Source of the DNA: Notamacropus eugenii
Taxonomy: Eukaryota; Chordata; Mammalia; Diprotodontia; Macropodidae
DNA length: 64,000 nt
Direction of reading: 5' to 3'
NCBI RefSeq assembly: GCF_028372415.1
Contig: NC_092872.1
Location: 281,049,206 to 281,113,205 of the forward strand
Made by a program: the position numbers and the translations under genes. Position 1 is the first letter of the stretch. Each line of letters begins with the position of its first letter. A model generated the notes under the pieces. It worked only from the letters and a program-made list of their open reading frames with translations. It searched no databases and was not told where the DNA came from. Positions 1 to 11,164 of the stretch are shown here, piece by piece.

Positions 1-532
1 GACTTATGATAGATGTCCACGGATGCTGGGAGAATAACAACCGGAATGAATTTGCAGAGGAGGCCCAATTATCCAGATTTATACGCTGGAGTTTATCAAG
101 TCTGGGTCCTTGCCTACATTGGGCCTGAAAACATAATACAATTTATTCCAGCTGCTTTGAGGCTATCCAGACCCAGATAATTCAGGTGCAGATGGAGAAT
201 CTTCTCTGGCAGGGGGAGGCATGTGTGTCAGTAAGAAGGATGACATGGGGGGGAGCGGGGGAGAGCATGTGTTTGGTGATCCATCACCTGGAGGAGGGAG
301 GGGAGGGGAGGAGACAGACAAACAGGATGCCTGTGACCCCCTTGTAGGAGTAGGAGGCCCGGGGGACCATCCTTTCACATGGAGAAAATGGGACTTTGGG
401 GTCCACAGCCAGGGCAGCATCCCAGAAAAGACTCACAAACACTGGGCATTCCAGGGGAATGAAGGAGTTCCCCCATTCCTGGGGTCATTCCCACTTATTC
501 ATTCATTTAGCAGATATTTCTTGAGCAACTAG

Positions 533-735
533 GTTTAAATCCTGGCTCTGCTACATACTCCCTGGGCAACTTTGGGCTAGTCACTTAATCTCCCTGGGTC
601 TCAGTTTCCTCATTTGTAAAAGGGGCGTAATAATGGCACCTAACAGGGTTGTTGTAAGAACCCAATGAAATAACATCTGTCAAGCATTTTTCAAGCCATA
701 GGGCACCATATAAATACAAACCATCCCCATCATGA
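533..735 (+). repeat. CORE-SINE (MIR/THER type)
   Basis: The sequence follows the MIR layout: a 'ggtttaaatcctggctctgc' box-B-like part, a 'gggcaac..gtcacttaatctc' core, then 'tcagtttcctcatttgtaaa' and a tail with 'gttgttgtaagaa'. It is an old, diverged copy in the sense orientation. Confidence 0.75.
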
Positions 736-1828
736 TTGAAGTTCAGATTCTGCTGCTCCAGCTCTTGGAGGACCCTCCCAGAGTCTCTGTTTCCTTTATA
801 TGCATCGGTCTTGCTGTTGTCTCTAAGCTAGAAACAACCTAGTTGACTTCAGCCCCCTCTCTGAATGATTTTCTAGTCATCCTGTATATAGCTTCTTGAG
901 CGGGCAGGTGGTACGACCTGATATGCACGTAAGGAAAATCACTTGGGCAACCGAGCAGGGGATGACTTGGAGTCTTTAGAGAGACCCAAGGCAAAGGGAC
1001 CACTTTCTGCCAAAGGCCAGTTAAGACATGAGGCCTTAAAGATGGATGAGACAGCCCTCTTGGGCCTGTGTTTGCTCCTCTATGAAATAAAGGTTTGATT
1101 CCAAGAGGAAGTCTAGGGACCTGCCAGCTATAGTTGGTATGTTTAGAGCTGGGTATCCTCCTGGAGAAGTAAGAGTTCAAATCCCAATCCTGCTTGTGCC
1201 CTGTATTCTGCTTGGATTGGCAAGAAAGGAGAATGGAACGATCTTCTAGTACCTGGACAGAGATTTAGGGTAAGGTCCTTTCATGTCTCCATCACGGGCC
1301 TCTCTATTTCAGTTCTATTTAAGGGTATGTTGTACACTGTACTTGGATGCAAAGATGACACAGACTCTAGCATCTCTGATTTTGAAAGGGCTCTGGAGGC
1401 CAGCCCTGGTTAAGAACCACCACTCCACCCTCACCTCATCCCCAACAAGCGGGCACATTCCGCCTTGGCCTGAAGAGACCAACAAAGAGGATCTTACCCC
1501 CCATCCACCTTGGACAGCTCCTAATCCCTACCTTCTTCCTTATATCCACACTCACACCTCTCTATTCCCCCCAGAACTCTGGCATGACCCACCCATCCCA
1601 ACCAACCACAGTCCCTTTTCTCTCCTCCTTTTTAGGGCTAGACTCCTTGAGAAGGCCATCCACATGGGGTGCCTCAAGTGACTGGTCTGGCTGACCTCAC
1701 CAGGGGGTTGGATTCCACAAGGAAGGAGAGATACCTGAAAAGGCTGACTGACCACTACCATGGTTTGTTTATTAGCCTTCCAGGGGAAGTTAGAAAGGTG
1801 GGAATGATTGAGCAGTGTTGCAGGGCAT

Positions 1829-1830
<2 letters not shown>

Positions 1831-1882
<52 letters not shown>
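1831..1882. repeat. (CA)n microsatellite
   Basis: About 26 uninterrupted CA units follow 'gggcatgc'. The apparent frames of alternating Thr-His or Cys-Val here are translations of the repeat. Confidence 0.97.
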
Positions 1883-1885
<3 letters not shown>

Positions 1886-2164
1886 CAGTAATCAAAGGGA
1901 GAAGATGGTGCACTGGTCCATGGGAGAGAATAGAGAGCACTTGTTTCCCCTGAGTCACAAGGAGCCTTCTTCCCATGTGCCATCACCCTGCGGAGGGTGG
2001 CCTGTGCTGTTGAAGCCCAGACATTTTATTGTCTCCCAGGGATCAACCCCAGAGCTCTCAGCAGCATTCACACAGGGGTTGCTTATTGCTAGGGGTGAGG
2101 ACCTAAAGGCTTGCTCCCAGCTCCTTTCCTCTCATTCTTTTCTTAACTCTCTGCAAGCTGGGAT

Positions 2165-2425
2165 GTGACCTTGGATGTGTCATTTACACTCAACATGTCC
2201 AAACTGAATTTATCATCTTTCCCCCAAGCCCTCTCCTTTCTAGGATATTCCCATCCTCCTAGCCCTGCTCCCTCATGCTCTCTCTCCACCCCCACCCCCA
2301 CCCTGGCCGCCATAGCTCTCCAGCTGCTCAGACCTGTCATTTCTACCTTTGTGATGTCTCTTGGGGGAGGGGGCTGGGCTTCATCTAAACTTTTGATCTC
2401 TCCCAATGCTACAGTTCTATGTACC
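2165..2425 (+). repeat. L2 LINE fragment (ORF2 3' part)
   Basis: The + strand reads like the post-RT part of L2 ORF2: 'ctcaacatgtccaaactgaa' (NMSKLN) is followed by a Phe-Pro-rich stretch and proline-rich sequence. The same part of L2 occurs in the larger copy near 26.7 kb. It is short and diverged. Confidence 0.55.
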
Positions 2426-2986
2426 CTTAAGAAGCATCCAGTCATCATTTGCTGAATGAGTGTGTAAAGTGATCATTTTACTTCAGTGTGACGTTCATTT
2501 TATTGTTTGAGGGAGTGGGGATCAGAGAGAGAGAAAGGAAAGAGGAAGGGGCATTTCTGACAAGAAGGATTTCGGACCTTGCATGTTTACAGTGTTTCCC
2601 ACCATACTTGCTAATATTGACAAGTACTGACAAGTACTTCCTTCCAGATTGCTGCAGGATGCTGGGACCCCTGCTGGAGTGGGGAAGGGTCCTGTCATGG
2701 CATCCTTCCCTCCCAGGGGGCTATTGATGCCTTTCCATTTTATCTGCCTCTTGCTACCCAGCCAGGAGAGCTCTGTGTGGCAGATAGATTTAATCCTGAG
2801 AACATTTTGGTGGCCTGGAATGGACCATTTTGCCAGACTCCCCCTAAGCCTGGGGCCCTCCCTCCGACCAGTCTGCTTCCTTGGCCTTGCTGGCTCTTCA
2901 GAGGCAAGTGCATAAGCACAAAAACCCTCTGCTGTGCACAGCAGCTCTATCCTTTGTCTCTGGGTGTGTAGTGTCATGTAGACTGG

Positions 2987-2988
<2 letters not shown>

Positions 2989-3019
<31 letters not shown>
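2989..3019. repeat. (TG)n microsatellite
   Basis: About 15 TG units, followed by degenerate TG/CA-rich sequence to about 3140. Confidence 0.95.
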
Positions 3020-3021
<2 letters not shown>

Positions 3022-3967
3022 TAGAAATGCACTAGAAGGTTGGCATTAATGTATACTGCAGTTTGTGTGGGCACATACACATATGAACTTATGCATGTAC
3101 ACATGCATAGACTGTGTAGGGGTGTGCATACACATATGTGGTCTTTAGTGGCAAGAGAGAAGTCACCCCTCCCATGCCTCAGACATCCCTCAGAAAAATG
3201 CCTTTCCTCGCCATGGATTCTGACATCTCCACGAAAAGGAAATTTTGAAATGAGCCACCTTTGGTCAGCAGAGGGGAGTGGAATGGGGAACAGGGTTCCT
3301 GGAGTCTGTGAATAAGGAATGAGGGAGAATTGGGCCTTGCTGACCTGGGGGCTATTTCTCCACCCTCTGCACCTCTTGGTGACAGACGCAGGCCTCTGTT
3401 TCCATTAGTATTTCTAACAAAAGTGGCCATGAAGAGTGAGGAGGAGGATCTGGGTGACACAGGCATGTTTGTTATCAGGATAGAATGAGGCAATTAATTC
3501 AGGGCACCATTTCTCAAAGAGCAAGGGGCTGGGTAGATCATGAGGCTGGCCACCGGCCACCTCGTACCAGAGATGGAGAACTTCCTGGCCTTCGCCCAGC
3601 CACCCACCCGGCCCTACAAAGAAGAGCTGTCCTTCCTCCCCAACCACAGGCCAGGCGCTCAGCCTGCTTCCAGAGCAGACATTGAAAAAGAGAAAAGCCC
3701 CAGTCTTCTTTACTCAGAGGAAAAACTGAGTCCATCAACTCTACAGTTCCCTAGTCTGAGCAAGGATACCAGGGGGGCATTGACTATGACCAGGCCAAGC
3801 TTATAGGTCTTGAATGTCGAGAGAGGGAAGAGAGGCTGTAAAACATCCCACAGAGGAAAGAGCCAGGGAAAAACATTAAGGTTTGGAGAGCTCCAGACAG
3901 ACATTGTTTCAGGGGAGAATCTTGATAAACATCTCATTTTTAATTCCACTAACTTCACTCGATATTT

Positions 3968-4172
3968 AGAGGCAGCTAGATGGTACAGTGGGTTGAGTTT
4001 TGGACATGGAACTAGAAAGTCCAGGGTCCAAATCCTGCCTGAGAGATTTGCTAGCTTGTGACTCTGGACAAATCACTGAAGCTGTCTGCGCCTCCATTTC
4101 CTCCTCTGTAAAGTGAGGAACATGGACTCTGTAACTTCCAAGCTTCCTTCCAGCTCTCAGTCTATGATCTGT
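3968..4172 (+). repeat. Marsupial-type tRNA-derived CORE-SINE
   Basis: The head 'ggcagctagatggtacagtg' matches the usual start of marsupial CORE-SINEs. It is followed by a box-B-like 'gggtccaaatcctgcc', the core 'ctctggacaaatcactgaag', 'tcctcctctgtaaagtgagg' and a tail with 'ccagctctcagtctatgat'. The copy is nearly full length, and younger than the MIR copies around it. Confidence 0.85.
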
Positions 4173-4189
4173 CATCAGGATCCTTGGGA

Positions 4190-4335
4190 TGGGCATGATT
4201 ATCTGCATTTTACAAAAGAGGAAACCGAAAAGACTAGCCCAAGGTCACCCAGCTAGTTGGTATCTGAGGTGGGATTTGAACCCAGGTCTTCTGATTTCAA
4301 GTGCTATGCCTTATGTGCCACTCTACCCACTTCTC
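4190..4335 (-). repeat. CORE-SINE/MIR, antisense
   Basis: The + strand shows the reversed core: 'attttacaaaagaggaaacc', 'caaggtcacccagctagttg' and 'gggatttgaacccaggtctt'. It sits directly after the sense copy at 3968-4172. Confidence 0.85.
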
Positions 4336-4551
4336 AGGATGGGAAGAATTGGTTTGTCAAGATATTCCCCTGGGGAGGCCACTGGAAGCCAGAAATAACC
4401 CAGAAGAAGCAGTATCAAAAAAGCATGTCACCCACGACGTGTATGAGCTGCTCACATGGCCAGAGTGGGGGGTAACTGAGGACCAGTTCACGTGGCCTCT
4501 TAGTGGCTTCTCAATATCAAGGTGACTGTGGGAAGGACAAGGCCAATCGAT

Positions 4552-4645
4552 CAGTAAGTATTTATTAAGTGCATACTAAGGACTGGGCATACAAAAAGAG
4601 GCAAAAGATAGTCCTTGAGCTTATAGTCTAATGGCCAAATCATGA
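4552..4645. repeat. Dispersed 'tatttattaag..' repeat, partial
   Basis: Contains 'agtatttattaagtgcatac', then 'gggcatacaaaaagaggcaa' and 'gagcttatagtctaatggcc'. At least eight related copies occur in the window, so it is a family. I do not assign a name; it looks like an ancient mammal-wide LINE or SINE tail. Confidence 0.7.
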
Positions 4646-4799
4646 AAGGATGTGGACAGTGCCTGATGGGAAGGACCTGTGGAAGGGAACCCAACGCACA
4701 GTGAGGAGATCACAGTCTCACCAGTGTCCCATTGACTTTGGCCATCAATTACTGTTTCTTTCGATGATTATAGAGAGAGGAGTCACGGGGCCTTCACAG

Positions 4800-4925
4800 T
4801 CCTGTCATCTACCCCCTCTCTTTACAGAGGAGATTCAGAGAGGGCAGGAGAGCCACCCAAGCAGCACAAGGAGGAAAGAGCACACTGGGATTTGAACCCA
4901 CCTCCCCTAATTTTCAATCAAGAAC
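4800..4925 (-). repeat. MIR, antisense
   Basis: Reversed MIR core with 'tttacagaggagattcagag' and 'tgggatttgaacccacctcc'. Diverged. Confidence 0.65.
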
Positions 4926-5216
4926 TTGCTTCTGCCATGACTGCTGGGTGCTCTCTGGAGCTTATCAGTGTGACCACTCCTTAAAGCCTTGGAGCACAAT
5001 CCCTGAGTGCAGGGACAGCTATGAAGAGGTGGCCGAAAGTAGAGGAAAAAACCCAGGGCTTGGAGACAAAGACCATCCTCCTAGGTGAAGGCTTCAGTGA
5101 AATGAGTGTGTGGAAGGCAAGGAAAGCCAGCGAGCATTTATCCAGCACCTCCTGTATGCCAGGTACAGTGCCAGATGCTGGAGGTCAGTCCTTGGTTAAA
5201 CCTTAAAGTGCTGTCA

Positions 5217-5297
5217 TCAAGATCATCGTTGTCACCACCAACATCATCGTTATTGTCATCATCATCATCTTTGTCATCATCATCATCATCATCTTCT
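5217..5297. repeat. (ATC)n / (GAT)n microsatellite
   Basis: Imperfect runs of TCA/ATC, with a clean block near 5275-5296. The antisense frame gives poly-Asp, which is a translation artefact and not a protein. Confidence 0.92.
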
Positions 5298-5547
5298 ACG
5301 GAATCACAGACTCCCAGACTGGACAGGAGCCTGAAGGCCAAAGGGGAGCCCTCTCGCTCCCATTCCATTTGGGGGCAACACAAATCACTTGGAGGTGTCC
5401 TGACTCCAAGCCCAGTGGTTTCCCCACTATGACATCCTGTTCTGTTGAATTCTGTGTCCATAATTTCCTCAGATTGACAAGTTTCCATTTCAGTCCCAAG
5501 GAAAAGGCTTGACAGTCTCATTCTGGAACTAAGGAGACCAAATCAGG

Positions 5548-5705
5548 CAATTCAATTCAATAAACATTTCATGAAGCACCTACCATGTGCCAGGCCCTGT
5601 GCTAAGTCCTGGGGATACAGAAAGAGGCAAAAGACCATCCCTGCCCTTCAGAAGCCCCCAGTCTAGTGGGGGAGATGACATACAAATAAACATGTACAAA
5701 GCAAG
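5548..5705. repeat. Dispersed 'tatttattaag..' repeat
   Basis: Good copy of the unnamed family: 'caataaacatttcatgaagc', 'accatgtgccaggccctgtg', 'ctggggatacagaaagaggc', ending with 'gggggagatgacatacaaat'. Confidence 0.75.
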
Positions 5706-5794
5706 CAGCTCTAACCACTGGTTCATGCCCTGGCATCCCTCTTCAAGTCAAAGCTAATTACTGTTAATTGCTAATTAAATTAATACTAATTTTC

Positions 5795-6030
5795 ATAAGT
5801 AGCATTTATATAGCATTTTAACACTTAAAAATCACTCATATATTTTTTCATTGGAGCCTCACAACACCCCTGGGAGGGAAGTAGTATTAGTCCCATTTTA
5901 CAGATGAGGAAACTGAGGCAAACAGTTGAAGTAACCTACCTAGGGTCACACAGCTAGTAAGTGTCTAAGACCAGATTTGAACTTAGATCTTCCTAACACC
6001 AAGTCCAGCACCCCCTCTATTGCTCCCGTC
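5795..6030 (-). repeat. THER/MIR CORE-SINE, nearly full length, antisense
   Basis: The reversed order is clear: the 3' part ('ctcacaacacccctgggagg'), then 'ttttacagatgaggaaactg', 'gggtcacacagctagtaagt' and 'agatttgaacttagatcttc' before the head. The length fits a nearly complete element. Confidence 0.85.
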
Positions 6031-6769
6031 CCTTGGTAAACTTCCACTGACCCTTTGGGGTTAAGGGGGTGCTCAGTTGCCAGCTCTCTGGGCTGAGGAA
6101 AAGTTGCAGATTGGAACAAAGCATTGGAAAGTCAGTCCTCGGGTTTTTTTGGGTTGTTGGCCAACAACTCAGCTGCAGTAATGTAATCTTTTTATGGATT
6201 CTTGAATTTAAATGAGATGTAATTAAACTTAATTGGCCTTGTATGCCTTTTGGGAAGGAGAGGGCCAGAGTCTGCAAGGGCCTGATGGTGGAGGCATCTT
6301 CTGCTTCTGCCTTTCCTTTGGGCCAGAATTGGGTTCATTTGATTTGCTGGCCAGGTTTGACAAGGGTCTTCCTGCAGGGAGATGTCAGGGTAAGATAGGG
6401 TTTGGGCCTGAGCTCAGGCCTGGGATTAGGATGGGAAATCAGAAGCCTCAGTTATCTGTAGACTTCACACGTGAGGAGACACCTCAGCAAAGGAGCCAGA
6501 GGGAAACCTGTGAGCTACCCATTCAGGGCTGTGCAGATAGACAGCAGCAGGAACCCTGCTGAGAAGACCTCCAGAGACCACCAGGCTGCGTGAGCCAGGC
6601 CTCAGGCTACTGCCCTATCGAGGGAGGATAAGAACCATCTCCTGGGCAACCCTGCAGGGCATTTTGTTACCCATAAAGCACCTGATAAATACAGCTTATT
6701 GGTGTGGTGGGATTTCCAGATAACATGGCAACATCAAGCTTCCAGAGCACTTCCTTCCTAACTCTGTGA

Positions 6770-6865
6770 GGCAGGTGCCCTCCTTAAGGGCAGGGACCAT
6801 TTTCATTCTTGTCCTAACACCAACCAGATATACTGTAGACTCTTAATAAATGATTGTTAACTGGA
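6770..6865 (+). repeat. L2/MIR 3' tail
   Basis: The typical order is seen: 'ccttaagggcagggaccatt', a short text-like middle, then 'tcttaataaatgattgttaa'. Confidence 0.6.
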
Positions 6866-6914
6866 AATCAATCCCCATGGGGGTGGGGGCAGAGACTGGG
6901 CCTGGGTAGGGAAC

Positions 6915-7065
6915 TCTCAGTGAGGAAACTCCATCCACCAGTGCAGATTGCCACCAGCTCCATCATTTGTCATCTTAAAGAGTTTCTTGGGGCCTGGAGA
7001 GTTGCCTGGGGTCTTGCAACCAGTACTAGTCAAGAGGAAAGACTTAAACATAGGCATTCTTAACC
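6915..7065 (-). repeat. Marsupial CORE-SINE, 3' half, antisense
   Basis: Begins 'agtgaggaaactccatccac', followed by 'cagtgcagattgccaccagc' and 'gtcatcttaaagagtttctt'. The same order recurs 200 bases on in the copy at 7115-7315. Confidence 0.65.
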
Positions 7066-7114
7066 TATAATAGTAGTGGTTATCCAGATGGGGACTGGAA
7101 TTGGGACCAGACTT

Positions 7115-7315
7115 GTCATTCACAGTGAGGAAACTTCCTCCACCAAGGCAGATTGCCACTTATTCCATGACTTGCCATCTTGAAGGGTTTCTTGGGGAGA
7201 TGAGAGGTTAAGGGACTTACCTAAGATCACCCAGTATGTGTGCAGTGCAGAAATTAAACCCATTCTTCCTGACCCTGAGGTCATCTTTGTGTCCATGCTT
7301 ATACTGCCTTTACTC
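7115..7315 (-). repeat. Marsupial CORE-SINE, antisense
   Basis: Second copy of the same subfamily: 'cagtgaggaaacttcctcca', 'gccatcttgaagggtttctt', 'gagaggttaagggacttacc', 'agatcacccagtatgtgtgc', then the head side with 'cccattcttcctgaccctga'. It is more complete than its neighbour. Confidence 0.75.
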
Positions 7316-7430
7316 CCATCTTACAGGTGAGGAACCTCAAACTCAAAGAGATTAAATGAGGTCCCCAGGGTCAGTTACTTCTGAGTCAGCTGGGAGCTGC
7401 AATCCTGGCCCTTCTCTGCATGTTTTATCC
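7316..7430 (-). repeat. MIR, antisense, diverged
   Basis: 'cccatcttacaggtgaggaa' followed by a degraded core and 'agtcagctgggagctgcaat'. Confidence 0.55.
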
Positions 7431-8514
7431 GTGGCCTCCTAGGTCACCAGCTATTACTCCATGAGTTGGTGGGGTCTACCTCTGACCTGTAGCTGAGGCA
7501 AAGTGAAGCTCTGCTTTCAGTAAGAAAAGAAGAGACACATAGAGACAGAGACAAGCTGCCAGGCTGGCGGGGGTCCCTGACAGGCACAATGTGGGGCCTT
7601 GTGAGCTCTGCACTTAATCTCTAATTGAGTTGAATGTAGGGAGCAGCTCCTCCTTAGTGGGTAGGCATGCTTTGTGATCAGGCTGAGAGCTCGGGAGGGA
7701 CGTGGTGGAGGGGGAGATAAGCCCCAGCAGGCCAAGCCAAGGCAGTGGGAGGAGTGACAGATGACATCAGCCTCCTGCCCCAAAGTCTGCTGTGGTCTTG
7801 GTTCTCCTGTCCCGATCTGCTGAGACTTGGTGGGAGGCAGCGTCAGCCCGGGAAGCTGGAGACCAACCATCTGCTCCAATCCCTTTCCACTGAGCCCGTT
7901 CAGATGAAGCATAATAATTCATCTCCGCCCAGCCCTGTGGCCATGGTGATCCCTGCCCACTGTCCCAGTTTACCCCACTTACCCCGCTGTGGGCTAATCC
8001 TTTTATATTTCATCCATGAAGCCGGTCAGATGGTCTTGATCTAGCCTCGAGATATTCCTCTGAGGATAATGCCAGGAGCATGGGTATAGACAGCATTGGT
8101 GGCAATGCTCAGATGAAGTCATCGCTAGTCTCTGAGGGTCTGAGGCCATGCAAGCCCCAGCTCAACTCCAAAAGGGTAGCTCTTTCTTCTGCCACACATC
8201 TAACAAATTTGCAGACTGTCAGTTACTTACAAGCATCTTATGCTGGGAGCTATAGAGAAAATCAAGAAGTGTCATGCCTAGCACCGTCGGTCCTCAAAGT
8301 GCTTATCATTTAATTGGAGGAAACTACTTGACAATCTTGGTGCTCATGCTGTCCCTTTCCTCTCTTTGCATATCTGTCTGTTGATATCTCTCCCTTTTCT
8401 GACCTCACTGGCATCTCAAAGCCTGAGACAAAGGTCACTCTCTCTCCACATTCCTCTCTTTGGTCCATCCCCTCCTTTGCACTTCTGATTGTCCCTCCCA
8501 TCTGTTACACATAG

Positions 8515-8665
8515 TCATGGGGTCGGAGCTGGAAGGGACCTTAAAAGGAATCCTGGGATCCACAGAAAGGAAATTACTTAGTGCCTGATGTCACCCCACT
8601 AATAAGTATTAGGACCCAGATCTGAACCCTGGCTTCCAGACTCCAAAGCCTTTCTGCCATTCCCC
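8515..8665 (-). repeat. CORE-SINE, antisense
   Basis: Shows 'ggagctggaagggaccttaa' at its 3' side and 'acccagatctgaaccctggc' at its head side, the reversed order of a CORE-SINE. Confidence 0.7.
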
Positions 8666-8689
8666 CCTTTCTTCCCACACTCCCAAGCT

Positions 8690-9110
8690 GAATGAAAGTT
8701 CCTTGAAAATAGCCTGTGCCCATTCTGTATCCCCAGCACCACGGACAGCACCATACACCTAACAGATCCTTGGTAGAAGTTTGGTGGATTTGGTATTAAA
8801 ATTATTGGTGTCTTGAATACCCCACAACCATAAGCTGTTGGAGGGCAAGGGCCCTCTCTTACCTGAAGCCCAGAAGAGAGCTGCAGACATCACAAGTGCC
8901 TAGAAAATATGTATAAATGAACGAATGACTTCATCCTCTCTAGGACTGCCTTCTATTTACTCCTATCTTGGATCTACCTGTTTAAATAGATTATCTTCCC
9001 CATTACACTGTGAAATCCTCAAGAATAGGGCTGATTTCCTTTGTTTTTGTTTCCCTGGTGCTTATCACAGTCTTGAACATAGTAAGCATTTTATAAACTC
9101 TTGTTGACTG
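8690..9110 (+). repeat. Cluster of L2/MIR 3' tails
   Basis: Three tail-like blocks in a row: 8690-8795 ('ctgtatccccagcaccacgg'), 8825-8920 ('gttggagggcaagggccctc') and 8990-9110 ('gaacatagtaagcattttat'). Each resembles the end of L2 or an L2-tailed SINE. Confidence 0.5.
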
Positions 9111-9204
9111 ACCTAGGTGAAATGTTCAGTAAAGCGAGCCAGGATTCCATTAATGTTGCCCAAGTGGTATAGGCAGTAAATATAATGGAGATAGGAGAGA
9201 GATC

Positions 9205-9375
9205 ATGGGATCACAGATGTAGAGCTAAAAGGTCATTTTCCAGAAGAGGAAACTCCAGCCTGGAGAGATTCACCAACTTGCCAAAATTAGTCACACAGGC
9301 AGGAAGAAACAGGTAGGACTTAAACCTCAAGTCCTTTGATATCAGAGCCAAGGATTCTTCCTGGGTCTTACTGGA
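9205..9375 (-). repeat. CORE-SINE, antisense
   Basis: 'gatcacagatgtagagctaa' at the 3' side, 'cagaagaggaaactccagcc' in the core and 'aggacttaaacctcaagtcc' at the head side. Confidence 0.7.
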
Positions 9376-10156
9376 GGAAGTGGCAAGGGCAAAGCAAGGC
9401 CATTTGGTGGTGAGTTGGTCATGAGCAAAATCATGGAAGCAGGAGGAGGCCTGGTCCATTCGGGAGATCTTGAACAATCCAGTTTACCTGGAACAAGAGA
9501 CTTGTGAAGGAGAGGAGGGAGAGAGAAGATTGGAAAGGCAGACTTAGAATATTAGAGCCATCTTATCTCACTGTATGTGCCAAGAATCCTCTCTACTGCA
9601 TTCTGAATAGGGGGTCCTCAAGCCTGTGTGTGGAAGATCCCTAGGGATGGGCAGCTAGAATCAGATTATCAGGGGGCAAGAGTGTTCTGGGCAGTTGAGA
9701 TTTGACACTGTAGACAGTGGGAGCCATCAAAGATTAATGAGCAGGAGAAGGACATGATGGATTAGTAAGATTAACCTGGTAGTCATCTGTACAGGGAACA
9801 GACTTTCTTCAATAAAATTATACACACTTTTAAGAGCAGTGCAGACTTTCCCATCACATCACATGTATACTACACTCAGTTTCAACTGTCATGAAGTGTG
9901 GCTGTGAGTTTGAGAATAAAAAGGAAAAGTGAAACATTGGGTTGTGCATTTCCATGAGCTGATCCATCCCTTCTCTCACCTCTGGTTCCCTTTATGACCC
10001 AGGATGAACCTTTGCAGAAAGCTGAGATTAGGCTTAGAGTCTGGTGAATAAAGTCCCACAACTTGGATCCATTAGCATCATGCTCTGTGCTTGAACTCAC
10101 TTATGGCCCCATAGCTGATACTCCATTCCAAAGTGACCTTCCCAGCCCATCCTAGA

Positions 10157-10313
10157 TCATAGATGATGAGTGGTGGTGATTCTGATGATGATAAGAATGA
10201 TGATGGTGGTGTGGTGATGATGGTAATAATGGTGGTGATGCTGGTGCTGATGATGCTGATAATGGCGGTGGTGGTGGTGGTGTAGTGGTGATGCTGCTGA
10301 TGGTGATGATTGT
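10157..10313. repeat. Imperfect (GAT/GGT)n satellite
   Basis: Mixed GAT, GGT and GCT triplets run for about 155 bases. The antisense frames give His- and Ser/Thr-rich artefacts. Confidence 0.9.
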
Positions 10314-10344
10314 GGGACTTGAAAAAAAAAATATGTGATGTGAT

Positions 10345-11164
10345 ATGCAGTGTTCCACAAAGGTAGTTCCAGCTCCCACAACTGTGCAAAGGAACTAAGG
10401 TGTCTTACATCATTTTGGGGGGACTGTCTTGCTATATGTAATTTTGCAGCACTCATTTTCAATAGTTTTGTGGTCTTATTTCCATCTACATCATAGTAGT
10501 CATTATGGAAGGATCTCCTTCCTTCACTGTATCAGTTCATATACATCTTTCCATTCTTCACCATATCCATCATATTTGTTGTTTCTTTGTCAGGTATATT
10601 CCATAATAGTAATATTCCATCACGTTCATGAACAACAATTTTTTCCCAGTTGAGGGACTTTGTTTCCAGTTGTTTGCTACTATAAAAAAGGCTGCTATAA
10701 ATATTTTGGTATCTATGGAGCCTTTGTATTTTCTTTGTGAATTAGGTCCTTGGAGTATGTGTGGGATATCTGGGTCAAAGATTACAGACACTTGAGTCAC
10801 TTTATTTGCTTAATTGCAAGGTGCTTTCCAGATAGTTGTACTGATTCACAGCTGCACCGACAATGCATTAGTGCATTATCCTATATTCCCACTACCCCTC
10901 CAACCTTGACTGTTCCCATCTTTGTCATCTTTGCTAATTTTCTGGGTGTATAGTGAAACCTCAGCATTATTTTGACTTGGATTCATTAGTGATTATTGGT
11001 GATTTGGAGCTTCTTTTCATATGCTCAATAGTTTGCATTTCTTTTGAGAAGTTTGTTTATATCCTTTGACTGCTTCTCTATGGAAGAATGGCTTTTGGTC
11101 TTGTATATATCTGTTAGTGTTCTGCTCACTTTAAATAAACCAAGCCTTTATCTGAGGAATTTAT
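10345..11164 (-). repeat. Old L1, 3' end of ORF2 and 3' UTR (left piece)
   Basis: The minus strand encodes the ORF2 C-terminus, with 'KIFIAAFFIVANNWKQ' and 'NVMEYYYYG'. This matches the human L1 order 'MFIAALFTIAKTWNQ..TMEYYAAIKN'. The element breaks off at 11164 and resumes at 15949 with the next part of ORF2, so it was split by the HAL1-bearing block. Several stops mark it as an old copy. Confidence 0.85.

Noticed and set aside
3968-4060. tRNA-like promoter boxes
   Set aside because: They belong to the SINE head; no cloverleaf or anticodon arm typical of a working tRNA gene.
5138-5521. Frame with an Asp-rich stretch on the minus strand
   Set aside because: Asp codons come from the (ATC)n microsatellite; the rest shows no homology.
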